Source: Verrucomicrobiota bacterium
Lineage (GTDB): Bacteria; Verrucomicrobiota; Verrucomicrobiia; Limisphaerales; JAEYXS01
NCBI GenBank assembly: GCA_023431185.1
Contig: JAEYXS010000106.1
Location: forward strand, 1 to 12,680
Length of the DNA stretch: 12,680 bases
Reading direction: 5' to 3'
This document shows positions 6,494 through 12,680 of the stretch, piece after piece (the stretch's first letter is position 1; every line of letters begins with the position of its first letter). A program made the translations under genes and the position numbers. Under the pieces are notes generated by a model. That model was not told the origin of the DNA and made no database searches. It saw nothing but the letters and a program-made list of their open reading frames with translations.

Positions 6494-7945
6494 TCATGGC
6501 TGCTGCTTTAGAAGTAGCACGCTGAGTTCCTGCACGGTTTTCTCATTCATGGCCGCGACGTTCTTCGTTTCGAGCGGGTCGTTCTGGTGATCGTAAAGTT
6601 CCACTTGGGCGATTTCCTTGGTCTTGTCGTTCACCCAGCGGGTCAGCCGATATCGTTCCGTGCGGATGGTTTCTCCGGTGTGACCGTTTAACCGCCAAAA
6701 GCTACGGGCAGGTTGCGGCCAGTCGGTGCTCGGGCTTTGCAAGAGAGGAATCAAGCTTTGCCCTTCAAGTGAATTGGGGGAGGTCAGGCCGCTGAGCGCG
6801 GCTAATGTGGGGAAAAGATCAACGCTTTCGACGAGGGCTGGACTGCTCTGACCGGGTTGCTGCATTTTTGGCGTTCGGATGATGAGCGTGCTTCGCAGGG
6901 AGCGCTCGTGCAGGGTGTGTTTGCCCCAGACCCCATGATCGCCAAGATGCCAGCCATGATCACCCCAGACGACGACGATGGTGTTTTGACTCAACCCAAG
7001 CCGGTCAAGCTCGCTCAGCACGCGTCCGATCTGGGCATCCGCATAGCTGACAGCGGCGAAGTAGGCGTGACGGAGTTTTACCGCGTTGGCTTCATTCGCG
7101 GCGGACACTTTGCTGCCATCGAAAGTGTATTGGCCGAATAATTCCCCGCCTTTGTGCAGGCTGATCTTGGCATCCACGTTGGCTGGGGCTTCACGGAAAG
7201 GTGCGGCGGGCAATTTCATGGGATCATACAGGTCCCAATACTTCTTCGGCGCATTGAAGGGCAGATGGGGCTTGTAGAAACCGACGGCGAGGAAGAACGG
7301 TTTGTCCTTGAGACGGTTGAGTTGCTTGATGGCTTCCTCTGCGGTCAGGCCATCGGGATAACCGTTGTCCGGCACGTCAGCACCTTCAAATGCGGGGGTG
7401 GTCTGGCGATCGCGTGTTTTACCGCCCGCATAGCCGAAGAAGGCCTTCCATGAATCCTGCCATTCACCTGCAGGACCCCAGAGGACATCCCAGGAGTAAG
7501 GCAGCTCGGGCTCGCCGCTGCGGACTTTGCTTTTGTCATCGCCCTTCAAGCCGTCGGCACTGTGGGAAATCTTGCCGAGGCCGACTGTTGCGTACCCGTT
7601 TTGCTTGAACAGCATCGGAAGCGAATAAGCCTCAGCCGGTTCGCTTTTCGGTGCGAGGGAAGCGGCGTTGTTGCCCATGGCAACGGCATGCCGGGGATAC
7701 TTGCCGGTGAGCAAAGCATAGCGTGAAGCACCACAGGTTGGCACTTGCACATAATGATTGCGGAACAAGCGGCCTTGTGACGCCAGCTTGTCGAGATGAG
7801 GTGTGACCATGTGCTGCTCGCCATAACACCCCAGCTCCGGACGCAGATCGTCCACGGCGATAAGGAGGACGTTCGGCTTGCTGCTGGCGCCCAAGAGAGG
7901 CAGGGCTAGCAACAAAGCAGACAGAAACAGAAAGCGCAGCTTCAT
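6494..7945 (-). CDS. Secreted formylglycine-dependent sulfatase, iduronate-2-sulfatase-like
   Basis: 483 residues from the ATG at 7945; a TTG eight codons earlier would spoil the signal peptide MKLRFLFLSALLLALPLLGA. The sulfatase core follows: metal-binding Asp32-Asp33 in VLLIAVDDLRP; the Cys-type signature C71-G-A-S-R75, whose cysteine is converted to formylglycine; GKISH (124-128); KPHLPF (225-230); and the second metal pair D329-H330 in WGDHGWHLGDHGVWGKH, with K342 and H343. The choice of LRPELGCYG after DD and of KPHLPF favours the iduronate-2-sulfatase-like group over arylsulfatase A types. The enzyme would hydrolyse sulfate esters of a sulfated glycan in the periplasm or outside. It follows the glycoside-hydrolase-like gene by 45 bp on the same strand, so they are probably one transcript. 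No maturation enzyme (FGE or anSME) is in the window. Confidence 0.93.
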   Translation of the reverse strand: MKLRFLFLSALLLALPLLGASSKPNVLLIAVDDLRPELGCYGEQHMVTPHLDKLASQGRLFRNHYVQVPTCGASRYALLTGKYPRHAVAMGNNAASLAPKSEPAEAYSLPMLFKQNGYATVGLGKISHSADGLKGDDKSKVRSGEPELPYSWDVLWGPAGEWQDSWKAFFGYAGGKTRDRQTTPAFEGADVPDNGYPDGLTAEEAIKQLNRLKDKPFFLAVGFYKPHLPFNAPKKYWDLYDPMKLPAAPFREAPANVDAKISLHKGGELFGQYTFDGSKVSAANEANAVKLRHAYFAAVSYADAQIGRVLSELDRLGLSQNTIVVVWGDHGWHLGDHGVWGKHTLHERSLRSTLIIRTPKMQQPGQSSPALVESVDLFPTLAALSGLTSPNSLEGQSLIPLLQSPSTDWPQPARSFWRLNGHTGETIRTERYRLTRWVNDKTKEIAQVELYDHQNDPLETKNVAAMNEKTVQELSVLLLKQQP

Positions 7946-7990
7946 GATGATGACGCTTGATTTTAGCAAGGCAAAAGCAGCTTGCCAGAC

Positions 7991-9970
7991 CTAATCCCGC
8001 AGTATCTCCTCCCAACGGTTGATGCCGATGATCGTGCGGGCAAAGTCGAAGGTCTGCGGCCAGTTGCTGGTATCAGCCGCTTGGAATACCCGGTAGATTG
8101 GTTTCTGGCTCTCGGGCGTGGCGATGCTATTCTGCTGGCGTCGCCACAGGCCCAAATTCAAACCGCCTTCACGCGCATGATCGACGTGCCGGTGGTAGAT
8201 GAAGGAGTCGATGCCTTCGATGGCTTCTACTTTACGATAGGCGTAACAGTAAGCGGCAGCTTGCTCCAACTCGCTCTCGGCCGTGCCGCGGGAGTTGAAT
8301 CCCTGTTCGGAAAGGATGATCCGGCGCGGCTGGGCATTGTACTGCAGATCAGGATGCGCCAGATAGGCGGGCAACAGATGCAAATTGCGGAAAGTGATCC
8401 GCGGTGTGTCTGGTGTGAAAGTCGCGGATTTGTCCTCCCAGGTGCGTGGATTGTTCAGGTCTTCCGGGTACGGATGAAAGGCGAGGTGCCAGTCATAGTT
8501 GCCGCCCATCTCAGCGTAGCGGTTAAAGTCATCGATGAGTCCGCGACCGGTGCAGGTGCGGAACAGGTTGCGTTCATAGGCGACATTCCAGTGATGCTCA
8601 AGTGAAAGATAAACGCGGACTGAAGGTGAGAATTTGCGCACGGCCGTGTGGATGAGGCGTACCGCTTTCTCGTATTCTTGGGCTACCATGTTAGGGCGCG
8701 TCTGGCCCAGATTATACCAGTGCCAGTGAGAATTCACTTCATTGCCCACGATATAGCCCCAGACCAGTCCGTTCTCACCGCCCGGCCGTGAATAGCGGTT
8801 GGCCAGGAACTCCATGGTTGCCTTGAGCCATTTGACACCCTCAGCGGTACGGACGTTGAACGCCCCCAGCTTGTTCGGTGCGCTGGCATCATACCAAGGA
8901 TGCAACAGCAAATCGCGGGCGGGATCGCCGTTTGCATAGACCAGCAAAATGAGCGAGACATTCACCCCGGCATCACTGAGCTGTTTGATGCGCAGACTAT
9001 CGAGATAGGCGCGATTGAAATGGAAAACTTCCCCATCCATTTTCCAAGTATAATTATTCGCCTGTTTGCGGGGATCGATGAGCGCCCCTAGATTCAGGTT
9101 CAGCGCCGCGTGCTTGATGCCAAGCGCGAGGGCGTCTTCGATCATCTGTACTTGCAGACCTTTCTTGCTTGTGGCTGCCGGATAGGGGACGGGATAGAGC
9201 GAGAGGTTCTCCGGCTTTTCGGTGAAGCGGATGGGGCCGACTGTCTCGCGCTGGCCCAGTGCGTTTGTACGGATGGCGACAAAGCCCGAATAGAGCCGGT
9301 CGCGTTCTCCATCGAATCGCGGTATCTGCAAAGTGCTGGAGACCGGCACCGTCAAAAGCACGGGGGCATTGCTATTGCTGCCAGTGGCGGCTGCATAGCT
9401 CAGATGCGATGGTACCTCCACCACATGGACAGGGCCTTCGATTTTTGTATTGATGATAAGATTTTTGGCGGTGGCCGTGACCTCCACTACCCCGTCACCA
9501 GCAACCGGCGCCACCCGGATAAAACTGATGACGCAACGGCCCGCGCCACCCGGAGGATCAAGGCGCAAACGGATGCCGGTGCCCAAAGCGGGCAGGGGCA
9601 GGCGGACCTCCGTCCAGGCATTCTTCTCCGCATGGAACCAGACGGAATCTTCCTCCTGATAATTTTTCTGAAAGAAGAACACCTGGCCGCGTCCGCCGGT
9701 TTCTGAGCGGAGCCTCAGGTGCAGGCAGAGTTTGGCGGAGGGCGAGTAATTCACCGGCGGGCTAAGCAGGAATGGGTCGTTGCCCGTGATGCTGAAATGC
9801 AAGCCTTCAGATGTGAACTGGGCGCCGGTGATATGATTCGCCGCCTGCCAGCCGAAACTCTGCTTGGCCGACTGGAAATTGTAGGCGGGCAAGGTGGCGG
9901 CTTGGCCAGTCAGGACAGCCAGGCACAAAGCCAAAACCAAGATGGGCAGGATGATTCTACGAAATGACAT
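7991..9970 (-). CDS. Secreted TIM-barrel glycoside-hydrolase-like protein (possibly DUF5722 type)
   Basis: 659 residues. The signal peptide spans about 1-24 (ends TGQAA). Residues about 28-155 look like a beta-sandwich carbohydrate-binding module (NFQSAKQSFGWQ at its start, VISFIRVAPV at its end), and about 157-250 like a second beta domain. From about 255 on, the sequence reads as a clan-A (beta/alpha)8 barrel: LVWGYIVGNEVN places Glu411 after strand 4 as acid/base, and RIILSEQGFN places Glu555 after strand 7 as nucleophile. Spacing and context fit a retaining hydrolase. I recall similar proteins as DUF5722 but cannot verify this, and no substrate is established. It is the promoter-proximal gene of a pair with the sulfatase, which suggests a sulfated polysaccharide. 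No Shine-Dalgarno site is seen; the 131-bp gap to ribBA must hold divergent promoters. Confidence 0.8.
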   Translation of the reverse strand: MSFRRIILPILVLALCLAVLTGQAATLPAYNFQSAKQSFGWQAANHITGAQFTSEGLHFSITGNDPFLLSPPVNYSPSAKLCLHLRLRSETGGRGQVFFFQKNYQEEDSVWFHAEKNAWTEVRLPLPALGTGIRLRLDPPGGAGRCVISFIRVAPVAGDGVVEVTATAKNLIINTKIEGPVHVVEVPSHLSYAAATGSNSNAPVLLTVPVSSTLQIPRFDGERDRLYSGFVAIRTNALGQRETVGPIRFTEKPENLSLYPVPYPAATSKKGLQVQMIEDALALGIKHAALNLNLGALIDPRKQANNYTWKMDGEVFHFNRAYLDSLRIKQLSDAGVNVSLILLVYANGDPARDLLLHPWYDASAPNKLGAFNVRTAEGVKWLKATMEFLANRYSRPGGENGLVWGYIVGNEVNSHWHWYNLGQTRPNMVAQEYEKAVRLIHTAVRKFSPSVRVYLSLEHHWNVAYERNLFRTCTGRGLIDDFNRYAEMGGNYDWHLAFHPYPEDLNNPRTWEDKSATFTPDTPRITFRNLHLLPAYLAHPDLQYNAQPRRIILSEQGFNSRGTAESELEQAAAYCYAYRKVEAIEGIDSFIYHRHVDHAREGGLNLGLWRRQQNSIATPESQKPIYRVFQAADTSNWPQTFDFARTIIGINRWEEILRD

Positions 9971-10101
9971 GTTGTGCCGGTAATTTCCCTGTGCCCGTGC
10001 TTTTGGTCAAGGACCGGTGCAATTGCCAAGGCGATGGCCCGTCCGGCTTTTTCATGTTTTGAGTTGCGGTCAGGGCATTTCTGGACGATTACGGAAACGT
10101 C

Positions 10102-11322
10102 ATGGCACAAAAGCGAGTCAAGAAAGCGACTGGTTTCGCTCCTATCGAAGCAGTGGTGGAAGACATCCGGCGCGGGAAAATGGTCATTTTGGTGGATGAC
10201 GCCGATCGCGAGAACGAGGGTGATCTCATCATGGCCGCGCAGCATGCCTCACCGGCGGCCATCAATTTCATGGCCAAGCACGGGCGCGGCCTGATCTGCG
10301 TACCCACCACGTCCGATCGGCTCAAGCAATTGGGCATCGAACAGATGGTGGTGCAGAATCGTGACACGTTTAAAACGGACTTTCAGGTCAGTGTGGATGC
10401 GGCCAGGGGCATTTCGACCGGTATCAGCGCTGCGGACCGGGCCAGGACCATCCAAGTGATGGCTGAGCCGACTTCTGTGCCGCAGGATTTGGTACAACCT
10501 GGGCATGTATTTCCTCTGCGCGCGCGTCCGGGTGGTGTCTTGCAACGGGCCGGACATACGGAAGCGGCCGTGGATTTGGCCAAACTGGCGGGCTGCCGTC
10601 CCATCGGGGTGATCTGCGAGATCATGAGCGACAATGGCGAGATGGCGCGCCTGCCTGAACTGGTCAAGTTCGCCAAGAAGCACAAACTCAAGCTGGGGAC
10701 TATTGAAGCCCTCATCAAATATCGCCGTCAGAGTGAGAAATTGATCGAACGCGTCGAAGTGGTGAAGATGCCGACAGCGTTTGGTGATTTTGACCTTTAT
10801 CTCTATGAATCACGGGTGGACGGTCAAAACCATCTGGCTTTGGTGAAGGGTGATGTTTCGGGCAAACCGGGTGCCTTGGTGCGGGTGCATAGCGAGTGCC
10901 TCACTGGTGATGTATTCGGCTCCTGTCGTTGTGATTGCGGACCGCAACTGCATCAGGCCATGAGGCAGATCTCGGAAGAGGGGCGTGGCGTGATCGTTTA
11001 CATGCGGCAGGAAGGCCGTGGTATCGGACTGGGGCCGAAGATCAAGGCTTACAAGCTGCAAGAGCAGGGCTATGACACAGTCGAGGCGAATCTGAAGTTG
11101 GGTTACGGCATGGATCTGCGCGAGTATGGTTTAGGGGCACAAATCTTGACGGACCTGGGTTTGAAGAAGATCCGGTTGATGACCAACAATCCTAAGAAAG
11201 TGGTGGGACTGGACGGTTATGGGTTGGAGATCCTGGAGCAGGTGCCGATCCGGGTGAAAGCCAATCAGCATAATCAAAAATACCTCCAGACCAAGCGGCT
11301 GAAGCTGGGGCATCTTATCTGA
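10102..11322 (+). CDS. ribBA: Bifunctional 3,4-dihydroxy-2-butanone-4-phosphate synthase / GTP cyclohydrolase II
   Basis: 406 residues with both halves intact. The N-terminal DHBP synthase (about 12-210) makes the four-carbon unit of riboflavin from ribulose 5-phosphate; it shows DDADRENEGD (32-41, with acidic Mg ligands such as Glu37) and GHTEAAVDLA (151-160, with His152). The C-terminal GTP cyclohydrolase II (about 215-400) opens GTP; zinc ligands Cys266, Cys275 and Cys277 lie in HSECLTGDVFGSCRCDCG, and the catalytic loop MRQEGRGIGL is at 301-310. Cytoplasmic. It is followed after 5 bp by ribH, so the pair is an operon supplying both substrates of lumazine synthase and then joining the products. 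The upstream 9971-10101 does not show an FMN-riboswitch-like sequence. The start ATG at 10102 gives the usual length; only a weak GGA precedes it. Confidence 0.97.
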   Translation: MAQKRVKKATGFAPIEAVVEDIRRGKMVILVDDADRENEGDLIMAAQHASPAAINFMAKHGRGLICVPTTSDRLKQLGIEQMVVQNRDTFKTDFQVSVDAARGISTGISAADRARTIQVMAEPTSVPQDLVQPGHVFPLRARPGGVLQRAGHTEAAVDLAKLAGCRPIGVICEIMSDNGEMARLPELVKFAKKHKLKLGTIEALIKYRRQSEKLIERVEVVKMPTAFGDFDLYLYESRVDGQNHLALVKGDVSGKPGALVRVHSECLTGDVFGSCRCDCGPQLHQAMRQISEEGRGVIVYMRQEGRGIGLGPKIKAYKLQEQGYDTVEANLKLGYGMDLREYGLGAQILTDLGLKKIRLMTNNPKKVVGLDGYGLEILEQVPIRVKANQHNQKYLQTKRLKLGHLI

Positions 11323-11327
11323 CAAAT

Positions 11328-11804
11328 ATGTTGAAGAAAAATCGCAAAGCGAAGGTGGCGGGCAAAGGGTTCCATGTGGGCATCGTGGCGGCGGAATATA
11401 ACGCGCGTTATGTGAATGGCATGCTCAAGGCGGCGACTGCATATCTGGAAGAGCAGGGGGCTGAGATTACCGTCGTGCGTGTGCCAGGCGCGTTTGAGAT
11501 TCCAGTGGTGGCGGCACATTTTTCAGAGGACTATTCGATTGATGCTGTGATTTGCCTGGGATTGATACTGGAAGGGGTTACAGCCCATGCCGACCATATC
11601 GGAAAGGCGGTGACGGATGCATTGGTTTTGTTGCAGCTCAATCACAAGAAACCGGTGATCCATGAAGTCTTGGTGGTCAAGGAGTTAAAGCACGCCAAAG
11701 TCCGCTGCCTGAGTGTCGATCACAACAAGGGGACGGAAGCGGCGCAGACGGCGCTGAAGATGTGCCAGGTCATGCACCGTTTGCCTTCTGCTGCTCCGTT
11801 CTGA
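11328..11804 (+). CDS. ribH: 6,7-dimethyl-8-ribityllumazine synthase, divergent
   Basis: 158 residues, the normal length. It condenses 5-amino-6-ribitylaminouracil with dihydroxybutanone phosphate; family members assemble as pentamers or 60-mers. Conserved features are EYN (23-25, for the usual RFN), VPGAFEIP (52-59), the catalytic histidine in TAH (His87), Arg126 and the NKG at 133-135 (Lys134). Two conserved loops are altered: the usual G-x-V-I-R-G is GLILEG (78-83), Arg replaced by Glu, and F-G-V-L-T is HEVLV (112-116). The segment before NKG, normally A-G-T-K-A-G, reads CLSVDH. The neighbouring ribBA and the retained His/Arg/Lys argue that it is the real enzyme, but these changes deserve a check. 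It sits 5 bp after the ribBA stop, so it is translated from the same transcript. No terminator was recognised after it. Confidence 0.9.
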   Translation: MLKKNRKAKVAGKGFHVGIVAAEYNARYVNGMLKAATAYLEEQGAEITVVRVPGAFEIPVVAAHFSEDYSIDAVICLGLILEGVTAHADHIGKAVTDALVLLQLNHKKPVIHEVLVVKELKHAKVRCLSVDHNKGTEAAQTALKMCQVMHRLPSAAPF

Positions 11805-11857
11805 ATAGGGCATCAAATGGGTTCGTCCAATTTGGCAGAATGAGTCGCATAAAGAGC

Positions 11858-11875
11858 TTGTGAAAAGTTTCACAA
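11858..11875. promoter_or_regulatory. Perfect 18-bp palindrome, Rex-like or CRP-like operator
   Basis: TTGTGAAAAGTTTCACAA is an exact inverted repeat with 8-base arms. It fits the known Rex (NADH-sensing repressor) consensus TTGTGAA-N4-TTCACAA at every defined base. It also fits the CRP core TGTGA-N6-TCACA at every defined base. Its right arm contains TTCACA (11869-11874), one base from the -35 hexamer TTGACA, so a bound protein might overlap the promoter of the copper-protein gene that starts 55 bp further on. No convincing -10 could be fixed. Which regulator binds is not decidable from this window. Confidence 0.55.
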
Positions 11876-11930
11876 AGGACTTGCGGCACCTATGCAGGGG
11901 TGATAACTTGCGCTACTGTTTCGCACTAAA

Positions 11931-12638
11931 ATGAAAATGAAAACATCTCAATGGTTTATCGCATTGACCGCAGTTTTTGCCTCTTTCCAAGTGGCTACTG
12001 CGGCTGACGTTGTGGGCAAAGTGACGGTCACGGGTACTCCGAGTCCGGAGAAGCCGCTGCCGATGGATCCGGGTTGCGGCAATCTGCACAAGGGTGCCAA
12101 GCCGACTACGACGTTCTTCGTCGTGGGACCGAACAAGGAGCTGGCTGATGTGTTCGTCTATGTGACCAAGGGGTTGGAAGGCAAGACCTTCACACCGCCG
12201 GCCAATAATGCAGTGCTCGATCAGGTTGGCTGCGTTTACGTGCCCTACATCGTTGGTGCGCAGACGGGCCAGAAGATTGAAGTGCGTAACTCAGACCCGC
12301 TCTTGCATAACGTGCATCCGACGCCGGCAGTAGCTGGTAACAAGGAACATAACAAAGCCCAGTTGCCGAAGGCTGCCCCGCTGATTTTCTCTTGGGACAA
12401 GCCGGAAGTGTTCTTGCGCTTCAAGTGCGATGTGCATCCTTGGATGTTCTCCTACGTCGGCTTGGTGGATCACCCGTTCTTCGCGGTGACCGGCAAGGAT
12501 GGCACTTTCAAGATCGCCAATCTGCCGGATGGCAAATACACGATTGAAGCGTATCATCGCAAGGGCGGCAAAGTCACCAAAGACATCGAAGTCAAGGGTG
12601 GCAGTGTGACGGTTAATTTCGAGATTACAGCTATTTAA
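11931..12638 (+). CDS. Secreted cupredoxin-like copper protein with C-terminal beta-sandwich domain
   Basis: 235 residues. The signal peptide ends at VATA-A (about 24), so the protein acts outside the cytoplasm. The central region carries a type-1-copper-like ligand set: NSDPLLHNVHP (His126/His129), then KCDVHPWM with Cys166, His169 and Met172, as in plastocyanin-like proteins. The last part (about 183-235), with DGTFKIANLPDGKYTIEAYH and a final beta strand, resembles the carboxypeptidase-regulatory-like fold, so two beta modules appear joined. An early CGNLH (49-53) adds one more Cys/His pair of unknown role. Copper-binding electron transfer is likely; the partner is unknown. A perfect Rex/CRP-like operator sits 55 bp before the start, in keeping with a respiratory role. 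ATG at 11931 and 11937 are both possible. No downstream gene is complete in the window. Confidence 0.82.
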   Translation: MKMKTSQWFIALTAVFASFQVATAADVVGKVTVTGTPSPEKPLPMDPGCGNLHKGAKPTTTFFVVGPNKELADVFVYVTKGLEGKTFTPPANNAVLDQVGCVYVPYIVGAQTGQKIEVRNSDPLLHNVHPTPAVAGNKEHNKAQLPKAAPLIFSWDKPEVFLRFKCDVHPWMFSYVGLVDHPFFAVTGKDGTFKIANLPDGKYTIEAYHRKGGKVTKDIEVKGGSVTVNFEITAI

Positions 12639-12680
12639 GGGTAATCTGACTCAAGTCTTTGTGCCGCTGGACTGCAGGGT

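Noticed and set aside
9981..10010. Minus-strand promoter TTGACC with an 18-bp spacer before the glycosidase gene
   Set aside because: The -35-like element is fair but the matching -10 position (AAATTA) fits poorly and would leave almost no leader.
9971..10101. FMN riboswitch upstream of ribBA
   Set aside because: The 131-bp gap is about the size of an FMN riboswitch alone, but I do not see its conserved GGGGC/AGG blocks, and part of the gap must serve the divergent gene.

Overview
The window looks like a chromosomal segment of a Verrucomicrobiota bacterium, probably a Pedosphaera/Limisphaerales-type heterotroph. The reasons are moderately high GC, a secreted prepilin-like protein with an H-X9-DG tail, a Cys-type sulfatase beside a secreted glycosidase, a plastocyanin-like secreted protein, and a general lack of strong Shine-Dalgarno sites. 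This assignment is inference from gene content; no rRNA or other marker is present.

Layout. Positions 1-127 are one end of an IS3-family insertion sequence reading leftwards off the window. It abuts, and supplies the apparent start codon of, a visibly AT-richer uracil-DNA-glycosylase-like gene (97-729). That gene converges, with a 9-bp overlap, on a WYL-domain transcription regulator (721-1701, minus). A 412-bp leader follows (1702-2113), packed with short perfect inverted repeats. Next comes prfC (2114-3718), encoding release factor 3. A large branched palindrome (3723-3811) separates it from a minus-strand pair: a prepilin-like H-X9-DG protein (4382-5308) and a small lipoprotein (3944-4360).

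After a 307-bp divergent intergenic region comes a secreted alpha/beta-hydrolase esterase (5616-6479, plus). It converges on a two-gene minus-strand unit: a secreted TIM-barrel glycoside-hydrolase-like protein (7991-9970) and an iduronate-sulfatase-like sulfatase (6494-7945). Together the three would suit removal of ester and sulfate groups and backbone cleavage of a sulfated, possibly acylated, polysaccharide outside the cytoplasm.

The right side carries a riboflavin operon, ribBA (10102-11322) and a divergent ribH (11328-11804). They supply the two precursors of 6,7-dimethyl-8-ribityllumazine and their condensation. Last is a secreted cupredoxin-like copper protein (11931-12638). Upstream of it lies a perfect 18-bp palindrome (11858-11875) that fits both the Rex and the CRP operator consensus, which suggests redox or catabolite control of an electron carrier.

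Most of the window is ordinary. The points most worth a second look are the 11858 operator, the two structured intergenic regions flanking prfC, the IS-truncated glycosylase-like gene, the sulfatase/glycosidase pair and the divergent RibH.
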